A stretch of 22,000 nt of DNA. Origin: Tubiluchus corallicola (taxonomy: Eukaryota > Priapulida > Priapulimorpha > Priapulimorphida > Tubiluchidae). A program made the translations under genes and the position numbers. The notes below the pieces were generated by a model. That model saw only the letters and a list, made by a program, of their open reading frames with translations. It ran no database searches and was not told the origin of the DNA. The stretch is taken from positions 64,001-86,000 of the forward strand of contig JAQGDQ010000451.1 of NCBI GenBank assembly GCA_030141605.1. Reading direction: 5' to 3'. This document shows positions 1 through 13,100 of the stretch, in pieces; positions within the stretch are counted from its first letter, which is position 1; every line of letters begins with the position of its first letter.

Positions 1-936
1 AAAGAAAAATTGTGATTATGCAAAGTATCACTACAGTGTAGCCAGCCTGCTAACTCATGTATGAAGACTCTAAATGATAACATCATGCATTCAGTCTAAT
101 GCATTAAACTAAAAAAAAACATCTATTCTTGTTCTCAACATTCGCCATTACTTAACAACTGAGTTAAGTTACAGAAACAGTTCATAGGGAAACAAGATAA
201 ATTAGGATGTAACAGATATAAATTCACTATTACGCCGTAGAATATTAACAAAATTAACACTATTCTGCTAGATTATTTTTAAGAGCAAAATCATATTCTT
301 ATATGCAATTCATCATTATTCAACGTAATAATCATCACTAAATTAACCCCTTCTGTTCTCATTATGTACTATATACATGTTTCGAAGAAACTGAAGTCAA
401 TATATATATATCCATTTTTTCTTTATTTTGAAAAACAAGCAAATGTTTGGAAAGAGGCAGAGATGAACATTTGAGAATTATTTTAATCGAACTGGTTGAA
501 AATCTGAAAAGAACTACTTCGTTGGAGAGTATTAAGCTACAACTCCAAGTGCGCGTAATGCGTATTCGGACAATAGTGTCACGTCCGAGTGAACACGTAT
601 CATGCATCAAGCATTACAGATTACTATCATGTCAAGTTAGAATGTTTACATTATTAATCTTTTCAATTTCATGAGAGGGCCTTAGTCTTGTTGCATAAAT
701 TTTTCCTTAGACGTTGCTTCCCCCCTATAAAAAATCGTAGGGAGTCAAATCTGTAGAATTACAATCCACTTCAGAGGTTTATCAAATTAATATGCAGGTA
801 ATAATAATCGGTACCACATTGGAACTAACTATTGAATTACTTAAGGTGTTATCCCTAAACTATGTCCTAAAAGAAATTATTATTGTTGTTGCTGTTGCTG
901 CTGCTGCTGTGGTTGTTGTTGTTGTTGTTGTTGTTG

Positions 937-976
<40 letters not shown>

Positions 977-1115
977 GCATTAGTATTGAAACTCATACAA
1001 GTATGAACAATTATTTTCTCCAAATATTTCTGGAAACTAGGTAACCAAGAAAAAAGTGCTCCATTTCGATAACGTTGTTTTCAAAGAAACGATAAAGAAA
1101 CCTACGTCTACTTAC
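1..1115. other. PRKDC intron, incomplete at the left edge
   Basis: This is AT-rich sequence with no exon I can recognise on the minus strand and a compound trinucleotide repeat at 877-976. A slightly more GC-rich patch at about 440-630 stays open in both directions for 75-80 codons, but neither translation resembles DNA-PKcs or any family I know. Confidence 0.5.
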
Positions 1116-4100
1116 CGCAGCAAAATATCCGTACCCACGAACGGCAATAGCAACGTCTTTCGAGTCGCTGTTACTATCCAAAATTGCTCGAAATTCCTGG
1201 ATAAAATACTAAACAAACAGAAAAACAAAATGTCATGAAGCAGTCTGGTAGACAAGCACCAGGAAAGAGAAAAACAAATAAAAAATGCCTCGTTTCAAAA
1301 AAATATCACTTTTTGAATTAATTCTCAAATGAGTTAAGCATTCTAAATAAATTAACATTATCTCAAGTTTCGTAAAATCATTTTTTATCTACTCAGTGAC
1401 GCAAAGTCGAGTGGTCACAGTGTGCCCCTAGGAATAGCAACCGAAGTTAAGCAACACCAAGACTAGATAATGAATGTATGAGTAACCACAGGGTTTAATA
1501 CTCAATCTGGGTAGAGAATCTCTGTTTAACTTCAGTGAAGAAGAGGGTGTATTCACATCTGAACGTGGTGAAGACGCCCCTGCCAATTCAGCATCTAATC
1601 CTAGAAAATTAGCTTTGGTAACGAAACTAAATTTCAGTCTCCGAACCTTGAGTAACCAACACCGATTTGGCTCTGTTGCTAAGCGACAGACAAGAAAAAA
1701 CAGAGAATTTTGATGGGAGTTACTAAGCAAAATGAGATAAAATTCTTACTATTACCAGTGTGTTTTTGCATCTCTACACAAATACTGAAAAAAAATAATA
1801 ATATACCAGGAAAAGCAAAATGTTGAAGATGGAAAAACAAAAACCCTCTATAATTAGGACTGCTAAGTAACAGCTTACCTTGAAAACTGTAGCATTTCTC
1901 CTGTTATTTCCACTAGTGTCTGCCACCAAAGCTTCTGATATCTGTGCAAAGAAGAAAGTAGCTTATATATAATGTCAGCTAAGGTGGTACCACATCAAAC
2001 ACTTATAATGATTTGCTCTGCTTCAACAAAAACTGAGCTTTTCTTTCATACTTAAACAGAAATCACAGTCAACTTAGGAACCAATGATAAGAAGTGCTGT
2101 GCAGTGATATGACTGCTGCAAATTCTAAGCTATTGCAGTTATTACTAGCACCAGCTACAATGTCACCAGCTATTAAGTAAGTACCTATTTTGCTAGAATC
2201 TTCAATATGGGCAACCTGTTCTGTTCAAGAAGTGCATGTCAGAGAACGAACCTTATCCAAATGATTTCCACTATTTCCGTGCATGTACTTCTTAGTCTTA
2301 GGATGTCAGGGTGAATGATTAAGAATTACGTATTTTTGATTCAATATGCTAGTTTTTCAGTTACATATTGACCAATACAATTTAATAATTAGCAACAACC
2401 AGACACAGTTTTCTAGATATTTTGCTGGCCGGACTAATGAAAATGCATGACGCATCTTTGCACTAATTTAAGGAGTTACCACTAGGGGCACCACTAATAA
2501 AAACTACAAAATGTTAATAATGATCTGGCCAAGAAAGCTTACACCATTACGGCGTTACCTGTTTCAGAATTGATTCAAGGCACATGTGTCCAGCATGCTT
2601 CATCTCCCTGTTATAATGACGTGACCAGAATTTTACCTTTTCATAGATTTTCTGAAAGAGAAATACTGTCACTTACATACACTTCCCAATAGTTATTCCA
2701 TCCAGGAAATTATTGCACACGAAATGTTGCAATAGAGATCAGTAGATGAAACCTAAACATACGGCTTAGCAATCATCCAGAAATAGTAGTTTTTATCATT
2801 ACATGTACTTAGGCTCAGTGTTGGTAGTAATGCGTTATTGTAATCAGATTACCTTTTATAGTAATGACTAATGTTATGCAATTATTCTGCTTAATCTTGT
2901 AATCAAATTACTTGATACTTTGGCAGTACCACCACTAAATCTGTGTTACTTATCTATCCAAGAATAACAGTTTAAATTTTGATTGTTTACATGCCTTCCT
3001 GTTATTTATCTCTGCCATGCAATGCCTGGGTGCACATTGTGGTTTATTAGTTTGCTTAAATAATAACCTCATTTGACATTGACGGACTGCTTGATAAGAA
3101 TTTCTATAGCTGTAGCTGATTAAAGACAAAAGGCAAGATTTATTTACCGTCACTCTTTTAGCAGACAACATTAGTACTAATGACTATTTAGCGACTTACA
3201 CTTAAAACAATACAGGTAAGGTCGCAATACACAAATAACATGTAGGTTATATGCTGTGGCGTTGCAGCCGCTAAAATCGAACTCAAATCTGTGTGGTTGC
3301 GGTCCGAAATCTAGACCACTCAGCCCCACAACCCAGGACATGATTGTTTAATACACCTTTGCCCAGGCAAGTTACATGGCTGAATGCTATTATGTATGCA
3401 CAATTGTTTGCAAGGGATGCAGAAGACAAAGATCAAACTTCATCCTAAACTCAGCAAGCAGGAGCTTTTGTCAAATGGCAACATGGCCATTTTTTTAATT
3501 TTGTAAATGCTAAAAAAACTAAATATAACAGAGCAGCACACAATGTGTGCAGAAAATAACTGCTATTTATATCTAAACACTCTAGGTTGCAGTGAATTTT
3601 GCTAAAAAATTGTGAAGTGAGTTAACTTAACGACAGAAGCAACGATTTCACTAAAGCGAACGATCTAAGCAATGCACATCGGTAAAGCATCACTCCTCCA
3701 ACTAGCGCACACAAGTAATGAGCAATGAGTAAGGGGTTGCACTTGCTAAAACTAATCAGTAATGAGTAATTTGATTAAAGTTTTTCTGAAGTAATTAGCA
3801 ATCATGACAGATTACTTTTCAGAAGTAACAAACCTAACGCTGCTTACATCACACTTATGGAGATGTTAACACCCAGCATTTGTGTTAAAGTACAAATGGC
3901 TACTTATGTTTAACAAAGTACAGTAATTTCAATCCAACTTACGCTATAATCTTCAATGAGAAACTGACTGAACTGTGCAGCATGCTTCTCTAAAAGTCCA
4001 AGACCAGATTTGGGCACCTCGTAACGCACGATGTCTGTTACAGAGAATGCGTTCACAGCGCTGTCATAGATGTCACGTGCATATCTTGCTCCTGATCATG

Positions 4101-7100
4101 TCATAATAAAATGGTAAAAAATGGCATTTGTGGTAAAATTGGAAAAAAATGTGTTTTTAAAACATAGAATTATTCATATTTGGCAAATAAGTTTAACTTT
4201 TTCAAAATAGAATTTTATTGCCAGCCAAACTCGAACAATTACTGTTCATTTTCAAGGCATCCAAAAACAAAATCGTGTCTAATCAAAACAGCAAAGATGA
4301 GTATGTGCACTCTCTACTGCTGAGGGGCACTTGAGCAAATACAACATCAGTGCATTTTGTTTTGGGGAGATCAGTGACAAAATGGCAGCTCACTGATTCT
4401 GAAATTGACAGTTCTGTTACAACTAACATAATATTTTGTTTGTGGAGTGGTAAAATAATTTCATACTAATGAAGATGTGTAGGTCTGTAAGTTAAATTGT
4501 TAAATTATCGGTATATATGTGTATATCAAACAATATTTGGTTATTTCCTACTTAAGTGTACTTCTGTGTTGTTTCTACATTCTGGTAAAATTTCATTGTT
4601 TTCAGAGCCTTGAAAATGAACAGAAATTATATGAAACCTGTTAAAAATAAAATTCTATTTTTAAAATACATATATGTTAACCCTTTCAAACCCGTTGTAT
4701 CCTGTGGGATACGAGAATATTTTTTGCCTTTAAAATTAATAAAATTTTAAAACTGATAGTTATTTGCTCTGTTAATAGTTATTTTGATTTAAGCCAATAA
4801 CAATGGACTAAAAATGGTGATAAAATGGCAAACTAGAAAATCTACATAGCATAAAAAACTGCGCAAGGTACAGTACTTTAGAGACGACTTTGTACAGATT
4901 AGCGTAGCGTGCATACTAAATGTCTTAAATACTTTAAAAAATTATCAGCAGTTATAGAATGAAGCACATTTTTTGCTTTTGTTGTGTTTTTAAAAAAGTC
5001 GAACTTTGTTTTTTTGCACATGACAAAGAATGTTGTGTATCCCACAGGATACATTGGGAACAAACGGTTGTAATTCACTTTCATAATAATTATTATGTGT
5101 AAACAAGATGGACATACTGAACAAAAGTACCAAGCCAAAAATTTTTTCTTATTAAAAAATAATTTGGGACTGAAAGGGTTAAACTACTTATTGCTCAAAA
5201 AACTCATATCTACTACTAAACTCAAAGCACTGAAAATACCGCACATTCAGACAACCCAGTGAGCTAATTAACTCTAGGGCAGTACAGGATACCTTCTTCG
5301 GCAGAATGAGTAAAAGTAGTCAAGTAGGACGTCAACCCCAACAAACACCCGACAATAACCGGCATGTCAGGTTTCTTTGATTGTGATTTCATCTATAATA
5401 AAGAAACATAATAATTAACACAAACTAATGAGCTAGTTCTGGCCTCTGCTCTATTCTCTTTAGTCAATTCTGTAGCACTACCGCTCTTGTAAGCATCTTT
5501 TATCTAAAATGATTGGGGAATGGTGAAATACTACGCTGATCAGTAATCTCCGAACTGCATCACAAGCATCAACCCATAAATAAGATTATAGGATGATTTC
5601 TGATTGTTCTCCACCTGCATTTTTACTATCATTGCCTGGATATTCACTCTAAGAAAAACTGATAACTCTGTGATAATTAGCTAATGGCTCAATCCCAAAT
5701 GTGATGCAGCAGAGAAGTGACTGCAAATACTCTTTTTTATTTTGCCCGCTTCACTGGGAGAATTTGGATCAAGTTGGTATGGTCTGGCAATTAAACAATT
5801 ATGCTGCGGTTCTAACATAACCGAATGATCACTTCTACTTGTCCTCAGCCACCTCAGAAAAACAGAGAACATTGAGGCAAACAATATTTAAGCAGAATAA
5901 ACAAAGCAGTCAGCTATTAAACACTCCAAACTGTAATCGAAACATTACATTTTGCGACGTGAAGAGGACACATAGAATCATTGTTCGCACCTGTATTTTC
6001 AGTTCCGTAACGTATATTCCGAGAAGTTTCTCCGAGTAGGAGACCATCAACTCTGGATAAAATTCGGCAATCACTCCAAGCAAGTGGTACAGCTCTTTTT
6101 TAACTGCAAAAAGTGATACTACTAGATAAAATGTAGCATACAAAAAAATGGTAATGGTTGTTAAAAATAAACTGCAATGGTTTATGATTCTGGAAAAACA
6201 CAGTCATAATCTAATTAAAAATGGGTGTTCTTTGTTCAAAATTAAATGCAATTTTTCCCAGCTTTTTAGGATTTTACTTTTTCATTTCTGTTTTATCGCT
6301 ATAAGGAATCAATCATTTCTTAACACCCGTACAGGATTGTATGGTTCTTTTTCTGCACATTGTCTCTTGCTTTTTTGTATAACTATGCTTGAGATTAACA
6401 CAAATGTTTAGGTTATTCGATTTTTTTGTCAAAATTTCCTTGGCAGAAACAAAAAAATGGAAGTTTAAATCGCAACTAAAAAAAGAAAAAATACATATTT
6501 TTGATAATAATAGACACACTATAATAAATAATAATAAAAGAATAATTCAATTTATTTCCATTTTATGGATGAAATCTATAAACGCTAAAGAACAAACTGA
6601 AACGAAAGTAAGAATAGTCTGTTGTGAATCTTGGCCATCTTACTGTTAACTAAAAAACACATCAACATAAATCGTAAACCAATCGTGTATTCTAAACCAT
6701 GCTAACACCACAAGTTAATAAATAAGTACTCCAATTTAATGAAGATTAGATTAGATTAGATTAAGTTTCATTCGCCTCATTTAAATTTACACATATAATA
6801 ACATACGTTTCTTTAAGCTGATAAACACTACATTGAGACGGGGGGCGAAAGACCAACAGGTCATCTAGCAGCCACCCCTATTTTTACGACATTAATATTT
6901 AGTTAGCAGCATGTTGCGAGATATGTTTAATAGTTATATATATTATGAATTTACAATAAAAATTGTGTTAGTAACTAAAGAAATATATGTATTCGTTATC
7001 AATATCTAATTTACTTAAAGTTAGTAAATCTTTTGTTAGTGTATGCAAAATAACAGATAAACTAAAATGAAAATGCCTTACACGATTATAATAGACATAA

Positions 7101-10100
7101 CACAGTAGCACAAGACTTTAACAGTTGACAAACAGACAATTCAAACAGGTCAAAAAATCAATCAATCACAGTTTCACAACATTAACAACATTTACAGCAG
7201 ATTATGAAGATAATAATAATCCTCCATCCACTACAAGAACCAAATAAAAACAAACAAATAAGAAGATTACTTGTTGCTGTAGGTTTGGGAGATTTATTTA
7301 ACTCCGTAAACAATCTATTGACTATGGTTTCAACTTCAAGACTAGTTTGGACAACAGTTCCCCTTGACAATTCCAATATCTAGAAAAACAAAAGAATAAA
7401 AAAACTTACTAATATCATCGCATTAATTTAGATAAATATTAATCAAAATAGAATAAACCACTTGTCTTAATCAGCAGCTTATGTTTCACAAGCAGACAAT
7501 GTAAATGTACATTGCGCAAATGAGTTTATCTACTACAAAAAATTTGACACTTCTGATTGGCTGAAATGCATCACTTTGCAGTATAACACTGACACAAGAC
7601 CTCTATCGCATGGTTCTTAGTATCTAAACAGTGCCATAAACAGTCGAAACTATTTTTTGATTGGTTAGTTAAACAACACTAAAATGCAGCTCCTACTGGT
7701 CTACGCTGAAATATAATTATTGCAGCGTAGCACCTGTACAAGTGGTCAACATTTCAGACTTGCAGTCTTGAGTTCGAGTCTAGCGGCTGCCACCGCCAGG
7801 ACACATACCCTACATGTTATTCGTTGTTTTTGTGTGTTGCATCCTTACCTGTATTGTTGTAAGTATAAGTGGCTAAATAGTCATTAGTGTTAATGTTGTC
7901 TGTTAAATGAGTGACGGTTAATAAATCTCGTCTTCGTCTAAGTGTAGCAAAGTTACTACGGTCGAAAAGTAGCGTCGAATAGTTAATGGTTCATGACACT
8001 ATTGAATACTAGGCAAATAATAATCCAAGACTGAATAATGACTTATATGCATAAGAAATTATATTTTTACTTTATTTCGTGTATTTACAATATAATGTTT
8101 AGTTGTTAAATGTAGAATTTTTCCTAATACGTGACGAATAAAACACACAGTCATTCAACAAGTGATATTATTCCACCACTGCAAAACAGTAACCTTAGAA
8201 CCTTGACTTACAGTGCCATCTGGGGAGTAAAATAAGCGAAATGAACTTCCTGACTTTCTATGGAAACAACATTGAGAATCAAGGTTATCTTTAGCTGTAG
8301 TGACAGTGGTGGAATAATTGTGATAGCATGTTTATTTTTTAATGGATCTGAACCAAAGTACAGAATGTGTAATTCTTCACCAAGTTGTTGTTGTTGTTGT
8401 TATTGTTACATTTATCTTTGACAGCTATTACAGGCCATAGTTTCCATCTAGAGCGGCGAAAAATTTGCATGAAGATATCACGAAGAATTGCACAGACCTA
8501 ACAGAATCCAATATGGTCACTATTGTGATGTCATCACTATATCAAATTGTTAATAAACTACCCTAAAGAAGCATCAGAACGTTACAATAGGATTTGGTTA
8601 AATAGAAATTGTGTAATTCCAATGTGGGCACTACTGTCAATCCACAGGTCGTGGGTTCAACCCCTGCAATCAGAGCATACTGGACCCAAGCAGGTTATTT
8701 CTTTTTTTTGCCTTATTATTGATGACATTATTATTATTATTAGTAGCAGTATTATTATTATTATAATTATTATTACCACTACTATGCATATTTTATAAAA
8801 CTTTTTAAACATATTTACGAGAAAAATCCATAATGCTGATTATGAAGATCCTTGATTTATGCTTACCAGCTTCAGTATGGGAAATGCATTCTTTCTGACG
8901 TCTACACTTTTATCTCTGCTCAACACAGACATACACGTATTCTGAAAAATACGTAAAAGTTTGCAGAACAACAATAATGTTTATCAATTACTGATTATTG
9001 AGCGAATCATAATTCCCTTAACTGTCGTTCAATTTGCACGTTCAGATGACCGATTGGTGAATAAAAATGGACATTAGCCAATAAAAACTAAAAACTGACC
9101 AAAAAAATTAATTTTGACTAATTAAAACTTAAAAAAGACTAATCAAGACACTAACATGTAGCCTTTCTATATTGTAGAAAGTCAAGTAATTATTGAATTT
9201 AGCAGTATTTTAAACAAATCTAGTATGCAACATACTTACATTTGAAGAGAAGATACATTAGAAATTGAAAGGATTGGCTAATAGTTAAATTTTCAATTCA
9301 ATTTCACTTTCAATTTATTGCTCAAATACATATAATGTACATCGGCAAAACACAATACAACGCATACATATTGATTCGTATGAGTTTTGTGCGAAGATTT
9401 ATTTTCAGTGATAGTAATAATAATAATTTACATTTTTGGTTTAATTTGTATATTAGCATTGATAAGTTAGCTACTTCATTAAGAAGTACACTGATACAAA
9501 ATCACAATTAAATATCACATTTTTCAGCAATGAAAGAAAAAAAGGACATAAGAGCAGCATCTGTTTCAGCTATTTAAATAAAAGTTTAGAAACAATAAAT
9601 ATTGAAAGTGTTAAAAATAATTATGATCAAAGTAAAGCTGATTTCTTCTTCCCTGGGGGATCGGAGTAGTTGTTGTCGACTCAAGGTATAACAGGTTCAG
9701 AAGAACCTATGTTAAAACCGCTCCACAAAAGATTTCATCGTTTGGTACAAATTAGCATACCACGCTCATTAAGTTTTTTGTCGATTATCAATAAAAAGGA
9801 AAAAAAAGCCATGAATATGGATGAATGTCGAGGATGATTAATGAAGGCGATTTAAAATGACGCAAAAGTGAGGTACTTAGAGTACTTAATAAGTTATAAC
9901 AAGTCATGACTATAGATGACCAAGATCATATGAATCGTTTAGTATGAATAACGAATTGAATAGCCAATAAAATAATATCATTAAGTGCCACTGGATAAGA
10001 CCAATTTCCAAACAGCAATATGTTAACATAATTATGAGTGTGAGCTGAAAACAGATTGATAATGTCAATACGTGAGTTGTGATAGAGGACATTGGAGAAA

Positions 10101-13100
10101 GTATTGACTAAGATCTTCTGAAGAATCTTCACACCGGCAATGTGGAGAAGCAGCTATGTGATTAGCACACATATGACTACAACCCCGCCTCATCTTAGCA
10201 AGGTGAACTTGACCAGTGAAGTTGTCTATCATGTTTTTAAATTGTTTTAGTGAAGATGCATTTTTCAAATTGTCTGGAAGTTTATTCCACAGGTTAAAGC
10301 AAAACCGGACCCAATCTTAAATATAGGACAAAACAATCTACACTTTAAAATATTGAAAGGAAACATACTGTTTTTTCAAAAATGACTTACGTGAAAGATT
10401 TATTACCACACAAACACAATTTCGCGTTCAAGTCACTAGTTCTTCGCTGTTAAATGCATTTTGCCATTCACTAGTTAGACAGGCACTAGTGCCTGCATTT
10501 TGGAAATGCATTGCACAAAAAACTGGCGCTGTACCTCTCAATTCAGATGTGTTAGTCTGTGACAAACTACACATGTTCAACAGCTCATGTGAGCATAGCG
10601 GTAAATTTAAAATTAGAATTTTTATCTGAAAACTTGCCTAGTTTTAGTACAACACACTTAATATCTTGCAGTAGCACTGTACTTCAATTTTTGCTCTCGT
10701 AAACACGTGCAACACGCTCACGGAATATTTTTGTTGTTTAAATTATGTTAATTTGTGATGTCATCAATAGTTGGGCTCACCCGCCATTAATTAAGTTTTT
10801 AATCTGTTATTTAATTATCAGAAACGCTTTTGCAGTATTAATTATGTTGAGACGTATACTTTTTATCGATTTGAAAATGGGGTAGTATGTGAAAAATCAT
10901 GTCGTTTTTGTATAGCAAAATGACGCGAGTTGCATAAAGCATAATTACAAATGGTAGGAGGCAGAATACTGATTAAATAGTGAGGGGTCATACCATTTAG
11001 CATCTTATAAGTTTGGATGAGCTTGAGACGTTATCTTTGAAATTTTAATGGTATAAACTTCATTATACAAAAGACTGTGGGTAAATGATTATTTACCTTT
11101 ATATCCACTGCGTATGGCAGAACCTTTTTATCAATGTCATGTATGAACTTGCATAGAAACTGTAGTAGTTCACTCTTTGCAAGTTTCAACTAGAAAACAT
11201 AATAAAGCAGATTTGTGTTCAGTGCGTCATTTTGGCTTTATATACAATGAATCAGCAGAATGAAAATTTTTCAAAAAAAAATAACAATAGAAGTAGGAAA
11301 CCACTGCAAAAACATATTGAGCATTTATTGGATTAAAATAAATAAGGGTCGAATAATCCACATAGATACTGTTACACAGGTACGTGTAAATGTACAAAAT
11401 TTAGCTAATTTGACTTCATTTTAATTTTAATTCAATTTCAGCAACGATAATGGTAAAATGTCATATTGTCCATCCATTGCTAAATTGCTGAAAAAAGTTT
11501 GCAACTATGCGATCATCATTAGATTAGATATGTTTTAGAAGTAACACACCCCCAAAAAAGCTGCAGACTGTCCCTCTCCAGGACTTTCATCATTAGAAAC
11601 ATTTTGTGCATTTGCAAAATTCTGAACAAATTATGTGAGTAGCTGGGTGGGCCGCCCATGAAATGTAAGTAGCCCTACTACAGGCAGCAGCACTTTCGAA
11701 CAAAGAACCCAACCCCTAACGACTCAGTTCTAATTGCGTTTCAGTTGTATCAAACAAACAGAAATAAAAGTTTTGCGAAAAATGGGCAAAAATGGACTAA
11801 GGTGCATGTTGTACAAGGCATGGCCTCCTAGCAAACAAACTACACTTTACTACATTAATTTAAGACACTCGCAGTAGATGGAGCTTCGAAATTACTAGTG
11901 CCTTGCATTTCATCCTCATTAAATTAAGTAATAACTGATGAACATGATAGCCTTTGATGCTCGTTATTTCACTGAATCAAAAAATTAACCCTTAATGAGG
12001 TGACATGCGATAGAGACTGTAAAAACGTTACATGTCCAAAACAGCGGCCATTTGGGAAGAGCAGGTAAAAAATTGCCACATATATAGAGATATAATAGAG
12101 ATATTATTATATCTCTATGTGTGCTTGCAAACCAATATGTATGCTTGCAAACCAAAATCCTCTCCAAGTTGGCATAATTAATGATGCTTCAAAGTAGAAT
12201 GCACCACAAATTTGGTCAAATGTTAATTTTATAAGAACATAGACATAGACATAGAACATTTATTTTCTCCAATTTGTTTGACATAAAAAGTTTTTTAAAT
12301 ATTACGTAATTATAATCGTGGAGCAGGGCAGGGAAGGACCATAGGGTCATCTAGTCTCCTGCCCTGTCTTATAATTAGATTAGTATATTAAAAATAAATG
12401 GTGAGGCTGCAGATAACAAAAACAAAAACAAATAAGAAAAAATAATAATAAAAAACAGTATAAATGATACAAATTATCAAAAAAGAAGTGAAAACAAAAA
12501 AGAATAAAGCTAGATACCTAAATCTAAACAAAACAATACAATTAATCAGTAATTATGATTATTATATATAGTATTTTCAAATAGGGGTCTTATTAACAGG
12601 GGAATTTGACCAAGGTTAGGAACAAATGCTAAATCTATTGGACTTTAATACCCTAGCATAAACTTGTCAAGAAAATGTTTAAAAAATACTAAAAATTTAA
12701 TTTTATAACCCTGTTCTCACTTTTCTGTCTATAAACTAGTACTACAATTGAGAAAAACTTGTATTTTCAAACTCCGATAGTAGCTCGTGGAAGCAATCAT
12801 TTTGCTTCTGCTTTTTCTGTTACCAAGCTCAGATCTTCGCCAGGAAAGGCCATCTACTGGGTTTAAACATAACTCCAATGTGTTCTTGCAAAGTCTGTAG
12901 CAATCAACATTTGAGTGGTTGCTAAAGTGTTTTTGTAGAAATGCGACAAAAGACAATGGCTGACTTTAACAGTGATTATCTCAAGATCATGTTTTCAGTG
13001 CATAGCCTGCACCTCAAATTCAACGTGGATTATCTCAGCTTAGAAACAACATACAGTGATGAACTTGGTATCAAAATGATCCTGATGAAATGGCGATTCA

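Noticed and set aside
447-674. Overlapping plus and minus open frames of 75-82 codons
   Set aside because: I looked for the next PRKDC exon here, but neither translation resembles the expected DNA-PKcs segment and no splice borders fit.
792-983. 63-codon frame with poly-valine/poly-isoleucine
   Set aside because: It is the translation of the TTG/TTA microsatellite.
1428-1730. 100-codon minus-strand open frame
   Set aside because: It overlaps the 5S-like SINE region on the opposite strand, has no splice context fitting PRKDC and no recognisable domain.
8640-8670. Functional tRNA gene
   Set aside because: Only a B-box-like string is clear; no acceptor stem or cloverleaf can be formed with the surrounding sequence.
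11987-12010. TTAACCCTTAATGAGG and, at 13356, TTAACCCTCTCCC as further piggyBac-like left ends
   Set aside because: No matching inverted right end followed by TTAA was found for either.
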